In this document: piece after piece, positions 1 through 6,416 of the stretch
How the letters are laid out: each line of letters opens with the position of its first letter
Position numbering within the stretch: position 1 is the stretch's first letter
Source of the DNA: DTU080 sp050945315
Lineage (GTDB): Bacteria; Bacillota; Limnochordia; DTU080
Direction of reading: 5' to 3'
NCBI GenBank assembly: GCA_050945315.1
Contig: JBMNSS010000067.1
Location: forward strand, 1 to 13,595
DNA: 13,595 bases
The notes under the pieces: generated by a model
Database searches by the model: none
What the model was told of the DNA's origin: nothing
The model's input: only the letters and a program-made list of their open reading frames with translations
Position numbers and translations under genes: made by a program

Positions 1-124
1 CCCCCTTCGGCTTCCTTCAGACCCCGCCGTTACCGGCGACGCCCTTGCCTACGGGTTGTTTTCCCACTGGCAGGTAACGAAGGTTTCTTTCAACCTTCCG
101 GCTCGGCAAGCATGCCGGGCACAC
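1..124 (-). mobile_element. 5' end of a group II intron (partial, runs off the left edge)
   Basis: Read on the minus strand from 124, the sequence opens with GTGTGCCCGGCATG. This fits the GUGYG start of group II introns and the following conserved CCCGGCAUG stretch. It continues with a short stem closed around GGTTGAAAG, a GTAGGCAAGGGCG segment, and TCTGAAGGAAGC (plus-strand 10-21), a hallmark of domain I in many bacterial group II introns. Only about 124 nt of domain I are present. The reverse-transcriptase/maturase ORF, domains V and VI and the 3' end would lie beyond position 1. The boundary could be 124 or 126, because GTGTGTG is repetitive. Insertion is intergenic, 8 nt from a parS palindrome. 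The identity rests on remembered consensus, not on a search. Confidence 0.8.
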
Positions 125-132
125 ACGATGAG

Positions 133-148
133 TGTTCCACGTGGAACC
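133..148. other. parS: parS-like ParB-binding palindrome (site 1)
   Basis: TGTTCCACGTGGAACC is a 14-bp perfect palindrome (134-147) and matches the window's own perfect copies at 15 of 16 bases. Chromosomal parS in Bacillota is close to TGTTNCACGTGAAACA. Such sites load ParB, which then spreads as a CTP-dependent clamp. This copy is the outermost one and lies 8 nt from the group II intron boundary. Confidence 0.85.
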
Positions 149-688
149 CTTCTGCTGCGCACTCGTCACGTGCTACACACCCGGACCAAGTGGTGGCCTC
201 CTTACCACCTTTTCTGAACAGCTGGCATCCCCATCGCCTCGATTCCCGCCATCAAGACTACCAAATAGGCTGGAGTCGAAGCCCCCACACCCGCAGAGCG
301 GATAGATCTGTCATTCGCTCGCAACACAGGCCTGGGAGCCCTCAGAATCGCTCAGTTGATGCATGCCGCTGCCGTGGATACTGAGAACCGAATCAGACAT
401 ATCGGCTAGCGTTCCAGCTGCTGTTATGTAGCACCGGCTTTGCGACGGTTGACAGACGGTTTCTCGCCTGCTCTTCAGCGGTTGTCTATATTACCGGGAC
501 CCTTGTCCTGACCCGCGCCGTCTGGTCCAAGCCCGTAAGAGATCCCACGCACCTTTGCCAGGGAGTCCTGAAGCGCCGCTCGACATCTTGGATTGGTTGA
601 GTCGGCAGCGGCAACCGGATTTGATCGAGGGTCGACAGCCAAGAGGATCGATCAACCCTGGGATTCCAAAAGATCAGTCACGTCCACT

Positions 689-704
689 GTTCCACGCGGT
701 ACAA
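689..704. other. degenerate parS-like site
   Basis: TGTTCCACGCGGTACA differs from the perfect copies at two positions, both in the right half-site. Lying in the parS cluster, it may be a weak ParB site or a decaying copy. The motif TTCTGCTGC follows both this site and the site at 133, which hints at a shared origin of the flanks. Confidence 0.45.
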
Positions 705-892
705 TTCTGCTGCCCATCCTGCGAGGGTGATCATCTGTTTACCGGTGTACTTAGTCGATGCTTCCAGTTGCTCCTGCCCGGTGTCTGATCGGCGACTTGT
801 GAAACCCGTTTAGGACCACCGAGGTGTTCGAACACCCCCTGCCATGAGGATCTCTCATCCGTTCGCATTGCCCTTCTCGAACCTTGGCCCGT

Positions 893-908
893 TGTTCCAC
901 GTGGAACA
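893..908. other. parS: parS ParB-binding site (perfect palindrome)
   Basis: TGTTCCACGTGGAACA is a perfect 16-bp palindrome, identical to the copies at 1238 and 1357. ParB, encoded at 5538-6416, is the expected ligand. Confidence 0.92.
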
Positions 909-1237
909 CTCCGCGATGACAGCCGTAGTATGGCACTCTCAACACCATGAATTCATCTCAGTTTCCGTGGCGCCTGCAGATCGACGACCACGGACCTTGC
1001 GACAAGATGACCAATCAAAGCCGAGCAGCATGCTGACGCGTCTCAGGTAGCCATCAGTGCCACACGTCGTGCAACAGTCAAGGTCTCTCGCTTTTATCTC
1101 TGAGCACGTACGCTTCCCATTGACTCTGGAGGCCGCGGCAAAAGAGCCTGAGCGTGCAATGCCGTTGACCATCACCGACTGTATTCGGTCGATTGGATCC
1201 GCCAAGTCAGTCGCTCGCCTGATAGTATCACGCTCAA

Positions 1238-1253
1238 TGTTCCACGTGGAACA
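1238..1253. other. parS: parS ParB-binding site (perfect palindrome)
   Basis: A perfect 16-bp palindrome identical to those at 893 and 1357. It lies 119 nt from the next copy, so the two may act together in ParB loading. The flanking sequences are not similar, which argues against a recent tandem duplication. Confidence 0.92.
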
Positions 1254-1356
1254 CCTCTGACTACCGGACTGACTCGTGTCTCTTTCGGCCGAGTGCCCAC
1301 ACAACAACCGGAAGCAGACGTCTGCGAGCCATCTCCGCCCTGTAGACTCCTGGTCA

Positions 1357-1372
1357 TGTTCCACGTGGAACA
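1357..1372. other. parS: parS ParB-binding site (perfect palindrome)
   Basis: A perfect 16-bp palindrome TGTTCCACGTGGAACA, the third identical copy within 480 nt (893, 1238, 1357). This is the densest part of the cluster. Confidence 0.92.
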
Positions 1373-1754
1373 ATCTCCTGCCGCCTGTCACGTACTCAGA
1401 CATCGTGTAGCGGCAATGGTCTCCAGGCGAGAGTCTCAGACCTATCGACGTGGACGATGCCCCTCGCCGGACCTACATCGCTCGCCGGTAACGCGGCGTT
1501 CGAAGAGTTGGAAACCCTCAAGTCAGAGTTGGCATTCTTGGAGTCATGAAACCCGGGGCTTCGTCTTGGATCTTGGGACATGTTTGAACTCAGCACGCAA
1601 ACGTCCGCAACAGGCATGTCCTCCCATGTCAGATACAGCAGCTGTCCTTTGTCACGCCCCCGCCTACGAAAAGACTCCAAGATATTGACTTGGAGCTTTC
1701 TCCATAGCGTACCCATAGCGCCGGGTCACAAAGGGCTTCCCACCGCCCATTGTC

Positions 1755-1779
1755 CCGCGCCTACCGGGGGTAGGTCGCG
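1755..1779 (-). other. GC-rich hairpin over the stop codon of the URO-D-like gene
   Basis: CCTACC (1760-1765) pairs with GGTAGG (1769-1774) around a GGG loop. The stem extends past a one-base bulge by four more G-C pairs (1756-1759 with 1776-1779). The gene's stop codon at 1761-1763 lies inside the stem. No T-tract follows on either strand, so it is not a classical intrinsic terminator. It may protect the 3' end or slow polymerase. Confidence 0.4.
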
Positions 1780-2816
1780 CGGTGCGGGCGTTCAGATGCC
1801 GACGCCTCTTCGCCCTTGCGACTTCGTGCCTCCTTGGCGCACTCCTCCGAGAACTCACGCAACAACCGCACGTACAAGCGATAGTCTTCCACGCTCACTT
1901 CCGGCGGCGTCTGGTGATCACAACTGGGAATGTAGTAGCCTCCCATCACGGCCGGTTTAATGCGGGCAAACTCTGCTCTCAGGGCTTCTTCGCCCAGGTG
2001 CATCACCGTCTTGTCAAAACCCCCGATCATACGCCATTGTGCATGGGCCCGTCGAATACGATTGACATCTACCCCGGCCATGCGCTCCAAGGGCAAAATG
2101 CCTTGTAGACCAACGTCTTCAAACCAAGGAATCAGCGGCTCCACCTGTCCGTCGCTGTCGATGAGCGGAATAATGCCGTACTCAAGCACCTCAGGAATAA
2201 CCTGTCTATAGAACGGTGCCATAAACTCATCCATCTGCACATACGAGATCATCGATCCGTGATTGTACGACATATCCTCGGCAAAAGTGATAAAATCCGG
2301 TACGAAATACTGACACACCTCAGCCAATGCCGCCAGGTTATACTCCGCCAAATCGGCATTGATGCGCTTCATCAGGTCAGGATAGTCGTAGAAGGCATAC
2401 AAGTGGCCCTCAATGCCGAACAGTCTGCGCGGATACCAGAACGGTCCCTCAAAAGTGAGCCAGAGTATCGCATGCCCTTGCTCTTGTTCGGCTCGCCACT
2501 TCCGCAGTACGTCGGCATTGAGCTGAGGCAAACGGTACAGAGTGGGCAAGATCCTTTCGTAGTCGTCCTCATCTTGAATAATGGGCCCGCCGTGGCCTTT
2601 TGGCGCCGGGGTCTGCTTACTCCAAGGCCGGAGCCACAACTGGCGCATGCGATCCAGGCCGAAGTACTCTTGCAGATCCGCATCGTCCGGTACTCCCTGT
2701 TCAATCCAATTCTCACGCGTCAGCTTCCACCAACTCGCCCATTCAACGATGGGAAAGCCCTGGCTCACGTCACCATGGATCATCACGGCCTGAAAGCGTT
2801 CTCTGGCAGTGTACAA
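1761..2816 (-). CDS. uroporphyrinogen decarboxylase (URO-D) superfamily protein
   Basis: A 351-residue protein with the layout of the URO-D / cobalamin-dependent methyltransferase superfamily (a TIM barrel). It opens with TARERFQAVM, resembling the family's RERF start. Mid-protein it has IDSDGQVEPLIPWFEDVG (about 220-237) and LPLERMAGVDV (241-251). Near the end are MIGGFDK (263-269) and a YYIPSCDHQTPPEVS segment (294-308). These are hallmarks of the uncharacterised URO-D-like branch often placed in corrinoid methyl transfer, not of true HemE. The TTG start at 2816 is chosen because AGGGGTG (2831-2825) lies 8 nt upstream; the first ATG is 11 codons further in. No corrinoid protein, heme gene or methyltransferase partner is next to it, so the substrate cannot be given. 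It stands alone between parS sites, and a hairpin covers its stop codon. Confidence 0.88.
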   Translation of the reverse strand: MYTARERFQAVMIHGDVSQGFPIVEWASWWKLTRENWIEQGVPDDADLQEYFGLDRMRQLWLRPWSKQTPAPKGHGGPIIQDEDDYERILPTLYRLPQLNADVLRKWRAEQEQGHAILWLTFEGPFWYPRRLFGIEGHLYAFYDYPDLMKRINADLAEYNLAALAEVCQYFVPDFITFAEDMSYNHGSMISYVQMDEFMAPFYRQVIPEVLEYGIIPLIDSDGQVEPLIPWFEDVGLQGILPLERMAGVDVNRIRRAHAQWRMIGGFDKTVMHLGEEALRAEFARIKPAVMGGYYIPSCDHQTPPEVSVEDYRLYVRLLREFSEECAKEARSRKGEEASASERPHRATYPR

Positions 2817-2898
2817 ACGGTATTCACCCCTTTGTCCCCAGTGAAAGGCGGTATGAAGAGCGAGCCCGGCCCCGGATTCCGCCGGAGAGAGACTACCT

Positions 2899-2911
2899 AA
2901 ACCTGAGGTTT
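2899..2911. promoter_or_regulatory. short palindrome upstream of the URO-D-like gene
   Basis: AAACCT and AGGTTT flank a single G, giving a 13-bp near-perfect palindrome about 85 nt upstream of the URO-D-like start. It could be an operator for that gene. No convincing -35/-10 pair was recognised, so this is only a candidate. Confidence 0.25.
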
Positions 2912-3000
2912 CATCTTGTTTTGGGATTTGATGCCGATCGCCTCACTACCGCAACCACTGATGCCGGGTACCGCCTTCCTACCAGGCTCACTGCCCCCAT

Positions 3001-3474
3001 TTACAGTTCGTCTGCAGCTGGATCACTCACAACGATAACACGCAAGCACTGCATGGTCGGAACCACAGGTGCGGTGCCTGTACCCGGCAATCTGCACAGC
3101 CCGTCGGATGCTTCTTTCGCCACCTGTACCTCATAGCCCAATCCCCGCCAAGTCGCTGTACGTTGAATGAAACGCAAGTGCGAAACGGTACAACCTCCGT
3201 AGCCGCCCGGTGACATACCGGGCGTCAGTCTTCGGCCGCATGGAATCGTCGGTGGAGAGCCCCATCCGCCTGAGCGATCCACGGTCTTCAGCTGCTCGAC
3301 AACACCGAACCACCCCAGCGACTGGGGCGCCAACAACGCATCCGTCAACGTCTGCCAATCAGCCAGGATCACCCGATCTGTAGGCAAGGTCACAACTCCC
3401 GCAGTGGTGGTCAGCCCGCCCAGCAACAGCAACTTTTCGCGCCCAGATCCCCCGCGGTAGACGACGCACCACAT
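3001..3474 (-). CDS. hypothetical protein, possibly a remnant
   Basis: An open frame of 157 codons from ATG 3474 to TAA 3001, with no family recognised. Coding is suggested by G/C-rich third positions in its first half (about three quarters by hand count) and by hydrophobic stretches such as KLLLLGGL and GVVTLP. The second half is less biased and rich in Gly, Thr and Pro. The ribosome binding site is weak. The same frame is open upstream of the ATG back to a TGA at 3556-3558, and beyond that again to about 3747, through the parS at 3602. It could be a real orphan gene, a gene broken by one stop codon, or chance. Its stop lies about 185 nt upstream of the URO-D-like start on the same strand. 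Confidence 0.35.
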   Translation of the reverse strand: MWCVVYRGGSGREKLLLLGGLTTTAGVVTLPTDRVILADWQTLTDALLAPQSLGWFGVVEQLKTVDRSGGWGSPPTIPCGRRLTPGMSPGGYGGCTVSHLRFIQRTATWRGLGYEVQVAKEASDGLCRLPGTGTAPVVPTMQCLRVIVVSDPAADEL

Positions 3475-3601
3475 ATCCCGTTCATCGCTGTCAATTGCAC
3501 AGTCAACCGCTAGACCCCGTCGGCCGCCGCACTCAAGTCCGGGATCAGATGGGCATCATCCTGCGATCTCGTTCGTCAACGCACATCGGGCATGCCCGCT
3601 G

Positions 3602-3617
3602 TGTTCCACGTGAAACA
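3602..3617. other. parS: parS ParB-binding site (hybrid half-sites)
   Basis: TGTTCCACGTGAAACA: the left half matches the local TGTTCCAC form and the right half matches the GTGAAACA form of the Bacillus consensus. It is one base from the local perfect palindrome. It is the copy closest to parAB, about 285 nt beyond the end of the MinD/FlhG-like gene. Confidence 0.88.
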
Positions 3618-3764
3618 CAAGCGCTGCTTTGTGCGTACTACCGGCGATATCAGTACTTGTGACGGCCAACCGGGACTTCCCGGACGACTGAACCATGATG
3701 CCGCTGAACCCCATTGTAGACAGACTCTCGGGCGGTAACGCCCTTTACGAGACCTAATGCAAAT

Positions 3765-3829
3765 TCTTGTCGGTCAATTCGCACAATTGACATCGATCGC
3801 AGGTTTCGGCTTTGAGACGACCGACAAGA
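3765..3829. repeat. nested inverted repeats downstream of the MinD/FlhG-like gene
   Basis: TCTTGTCGGTC (3765-3775) is matched by its exact reverse complement GACCGACAAGA (3819-3829), 11 bp with a 43-nt spacer. Overlapping the left arm is a second pair, GTCAATT (3773-3779) and AATTGAC (3785-3791), with a 5-nt spacer; this spacing is typical of dimeric repressor operators. No T-tract follows on the minus strand, so a simple intrinsic terminator is unlikely. It may be a protein-binding site or a structured 3' end of the preceding transcript. Confidence 0.5.
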
Positions 3830-3901
3830 TAGGTCGATGACCCATAAAGCCAGACACTTAGAACGGACGTTTAACGCTCAGTGCTCCAAGTGAGCATCAG
3901 T

Positions 3902-5059
3902 CTAATCGGACTCTTTCCCGGAAGAACCCACGAACAAAGAACGCAGACGACGCAGAAAACCGCGGGCGCCGCCGTCCTTTTCGAGCTGTGGGCGTGCCTG
4001 CTCAATACCCAGCATACGACGCGCGATATTCCGCAAATCTTGTGAGGCTCGCGCCTGCGGATACTCCAGGATCATCGGCACTTGCTCGCGAATGGCGCGA
4101 CCCACGTGTTCATCTTCACTGATGTAGCCCAAACCCTGAAGCTCATACTGCAAGAAGCGCTTGGCGGCAAAGACCATCTTGTCGGTGACATCCTGACCCT
4201 CTCGCGGAGCCTGTACCCGGTTTACCAACAGCTTTATCGGCAATACACAGCCCGCGCGGGCCAAAACCTTGACTAATGCATAAGCATCGGTTATGGCCGG
4301 AGGCTCCGGTGTAGTGATCAAAACCGCTTCATCGGCCGCAGCTATGAAGTTGGTCACACTTCTGGAGAGTCCGCTGGCGGTATCTATGATAATTAGATCG
4401 GTATAGCGCTCCAAGACCTGGAACTGGGCAATCAGATGGGCGAAACTCTCCTCTTTGAGCTCGGTCAACTCCTGAAGTCCTGAACCCCCGGGCAATACTA
4501 TGATGCCCCGTGGCCCTTCTACCAGGACCTCAAGGATGTGACGCCGTCCGCCGATGACATCGGTCAATGTATACTGAGGGCCCAGGTTTAGCATAACGTC
4601 AACATTGGCCGTACCCAGATCTCCGTCTATAATGCAGACTCGCTTGCCCAGTTCTGCAAGGGCGATGGCGAGATTAACGACCGTGGTGGTCTTACCTACA
4701 CCGCCCTTCCCGCTGGTGATCGCCCAAACGGGCACCTGCAGCTGCCTAGCCGTGATCTTAGGAGCACTCTCCTCTGGTTCCAAGACAAGATAACGCTCCG
4801 CGCCCGTACGGCGGGCGCGAACGCGAACCTGGAACCTCTGCTCTCCCTCGGCGGTGAGAGCCTCCAACAACACGGCCGTGCCAACCGGAAGCAAGACCAA
4901 CTTGCCTTCTTCAATAGGTACAGCCACTCGCATCCCCGCTTCTTCGTGATCCAGCACCTTGCTTTCATAGGGGCCACGGTAGATCGGCGACTCCGGACGA
5001 AGAAGCACCGTCTGCCCCGGTTGAAGACGGCGCAGCTCACTCGGCCCATTTGCTTGCAC
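3902..5059 (-). CDS. MinD/FlhG-type ATPase with N-terminal PilZN (YcgR-like) domain
   Basis: With the start used here the protein has 385 residues. Residues about 10-97 form a beta-rich domain resembling the N-terminal half of YcgR/MotI flagellar brakes (LQPGQTVLLRPES, GMRVAVPIEEGKLVLLPVGT). The C-terminal c-di-GMP-binding PilZ half is absent. A deviant Walker A ATPase follows: SGKGGVGKTT (116-125), IIDGDLGTANVD (143-154), IIIDTASG (223-230) and PEPPAITDAYALVK (about 251-264). The second and fourth motifs are typical of FlhG/YlxH. The end GFLRRLRSLF resembles the amphipathic membrane-targeting helix of MinD. The FlhF-activating DQAxxLR motif of FlhG is not seen. The likely role is ATP-driven spatial positioning at the membrane. 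The start is uncertain: GTG 5059 has GGAGGG 10 nt upstream, while ATG 5068, 5077 and 5083 and a GTG/ATG at 5206/5203 are also in frame. No FlhF or flagellar gene is in view. Confidence 0.85.
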   Translation of the reverse strand: MQANGPSELRRLQPGQTVLLRPESPIYRGPYESKVLDHEEAGMRVAVPIEEGKLVLLPVGTAVLLEALTAEGEQRFQVRVRARRTGAERYLVLEPEESAPKITARQLQVPVWAITSGKGGVGKTTTVVNLAIALAELGKRVCIIDGDLGTANVDVMLNLGPQYTLTDVIGGRRHILEVLVEGPRGIIVLPGGSGLQELTELKEESFAHLIAQFQVLERYTDLIIIDTASGLSRSVTNFIAAADEAVLITTPEPPAITDAYALVKVLARAGCVLPIKLLVNRVQAPREGQDVTDKMVFAAKRFLQYELQGLGYISEDEHVGRAIREQVPMILEYPQARASQDLRNIARRMLGIEQARPQLEKDGGARGFLRRLRSLFVGSSGKESD

Positions 5060-5238
5060 GATGACCATGCCCTCCATTCCCATCAAAGCGCGTCGGCGCG
5101 GGCCAAGCTCGCTTAGCGTCGATCGAGCACCATGGATAGTGCGACCCCGCCGTAACGCGCCTGCAAATCTGGCACTCCGGTGCCGGATGCTCAGCGGTAC
5201 CATCACTCTTCAGAAGCTTAACGTTGTGTGGTGTGAAC

Positions 5239-5260
5239 AGGGGTGTTGTCGCACACCCCT
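5239..5260 (-). other. stable hairpin in the leader of the MinD/FlhG-like gene
   Basis: AGGGGTGT (5239-5246) and ACACCCCT (5253-5260) form a perfect 8-bp stem with a six-base loop. It lies 180 nt upstream of the chosen start and 33 nt upstream of the longest possible start. No U-tract follows on the minus strand. Confidence 0.5.
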
Positions 5261-5303
5261 GCCCTCTCCTTTGCATTCCTCAAGATCCTACGCACCCTAC
5301 GGC

Positions 5304-5391
5304 GATAGTGGTCCCCTGGCCAACGCTATCCGATGGCAAATATGTGAGCGACAATAGCTGTTGCTTTGATCCGTGCCGTCTAGTCGCTCAC
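5304..5391 (-). other. further inverted repeats between parB and the MinD/FlhG-like gene
   Basis: GTGAGCGAC (5344-5352) is matched exactly by GTCGCTCAC (5383-5391), 9 bp with a 30-nt spacer. Just beyond it, GATAG (5304-5308) pairs with CTATC (5326-5330) in a second, weaker hairpin. With the hairpin at 5239-5260 this gives a structured stretch. The 478-nt gap from parB to this gene holds no convincing gene, tRNA or clear terminator. It may be a 5' leader with a regulatory RNA, or promoter DNA with operator sites. Confidence 0.4.
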
Positions 5392-5537
5392 TGCAGAGTT
5401 CGAAGACCGGGAGAGCATCCCCGAATTCCTGGCGATCCATCTGTAACGTGGCCCTCTAAAAAGTCAGGTAGGTTGAGCTCGCGACTGTCGCCGCACATGA
5501 TTGACCCCTCGCAGACCATGGAGCCTGAGACGCTCAA

Positions 5538-6416
5538 TCAAGTCAGGTGCTGAACCCCCATGATCAGCTCATAGATTCGGGTGATGTCGTCTTCACTGTA
5601 AAACTCGATCTCAATCTGTCCTCGGCCTTCCCGATGTACAATGCGAACCCGTGTGGCCAGTTTTTGCTGCAGCTCTTCTACGAGATCCCCCAACTCAGGA
5701 TCAAGCTCAGACTCGCTCTTGCTCGCCTTTTTCGATGGTTTTCGCTGTTTTTGCGAGCGCTTCCGCACCATCTCTTCCACGGCCCGCACGGAAAGCTCCT
5801 CACTGATGACGCGGTCCGCTATCTCTCGTCGATCCTCATCATCGGGGATCCCCAACAAGGCTCGAGCGTGCCCGGCGCTGAGTCTTCCCTGGCGGACTTG
5901 ATCTTGCAGACCGGCATCCAATTCGAGAAGCCGCAACCGATTGGCCACTGTCGAACGCTTCTTTCCAACACGTTCAGCTATCTCTTCCTGGGTAAGGCCG
6001 AATTCCTCAGCCAGACGACTGAAAGCCTCCGCCTCCTCCATGGGGTTGAGATCCTGGCGCTGAAGATTCTCTACCAACGCCATCTCCAGAACCTCACGAT
6101 CGTCAAGATCGCGAACGATAGCGGGAACAACCGTGAGGCCGGCCAACTGGGCCGCCCTCCACCGACGCTCCCCCACCACCAACTCATAGTCTTTGCCCTT
6201 GGGTCGTACGATCACGGGTTCCAGTATGCCGTGCTCCCGCATGGAGGCTGCCAGCTCTTCGAGTTGTTCCGGGCTAAAACGACGTCGTGGTTGGGCGGAA
6301 TTGGGCGATATTCGCGTCACCGCAATCTCACGAAAGGCAGCCCGGGTACTGTCATCCTGCGCCGCCTGCGGGATGATGGCTGCCAGACCTCGCCCGAGTG
6401 CTTTACGCTCATTCAT
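5538..6416 (-). CDS. parB: ParB chromosome-partitioning protein (CTP-dependent clamp)
   Basis: A 292-residue ParB/Spo0J that binds parS and spreads along DNA. It starts NERKALGRGLAAIIP, the ParA-interacting N-terminal segment typical of the family. The CTP-binding core has QPRRRF (42-47), GERRWRA (82-88) and ENLQRQDLNP (116-125). The helix-turn-helix runs from LTQEEIAERVGKKRS (141-155) to about 165 and contacts parS. A Lys/Ser/Arg-rich linker (219-237) leads to the C-terminal dimerisation and DNA-binding domain (about 240-292). ATG 6416 is preferred over the longer frame from 6467: GGAGGTG (6431-6425) lies 8 nt upstream, and the ATG overlaps the parA stop codon as ATGA, suggesting translational coupling. 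The cognate parS sites lie at 133-3617. Confidence 0.97.
   Translation of the reverse strand: MNERKALGRGLAAIIPQAAQDDSTRAAFREIAVTRISPNSAQPRRRFSPEQLEELAASMREHGILEPVIVRPKGKDYELVVGERRWRAAQLAGLTVVPAIVRDLDDREVLEMALVENLQRQDLNPMEEAEAFSRLAEEFGLTQEEIAERVGKKRSTVANRLRLLELDAGLQDQVRQGRLSAGHARALLGIPDDEDRREIADRVISEELSVRAVEEMVRKRSQKQRKPSKKASKSESELDPELGDLVEELQQKLATRVRIVHREGRGQIEIEFYSEDDITRIYELIMGVQHLT

Larger units (their letters stand above)
149..1760. other. long gene-poor stretch with parS sites
   Basis: No convincing protein-coding gene, tRNA or rRNA was seen in these 1.6 kb on either strand. The open frames present are short, lack good ribosome binding sites, run straight through parS palindromes (read as FHVEH) and have low-complexity Arg/Ser/Pro-rich translations. 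The recognisable content is three perfect parS sites and one degenerate copy. The stretch most likely serves as a centromere-like platform or contains decayed sequence. Confidence 0.6.

Noticed and set aside
822..835. Palindrome GGTGTTCGAACACC resembling a tRNA T-arm
   Set aside because: The T-loop geometry is wrong (no 7-base loop), and no acceptor, D or anticodon arm was found around it.
939..1403. 154-codon minus-strand frame across two parS sites
   Set aside because: It has no RBS or family similarity, and the repeated FHVEH in frames here is just the translated parS palindrome.
2259..2900. 213-codon plus-strand frame opposite the URO-D-like gene
   Set aside because: It is antisense to a gene with family motifs and a good RBS, and has no recognisable domain of its own.
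3730..3743. Short hairpin GGGCG-GTAA-CGCCC followed by TTT on the plus strand
   Set aside because: The stem is only 5 bp with three Ts, and no plus-strand gene precedes it. It is too weak to call as a terminator.
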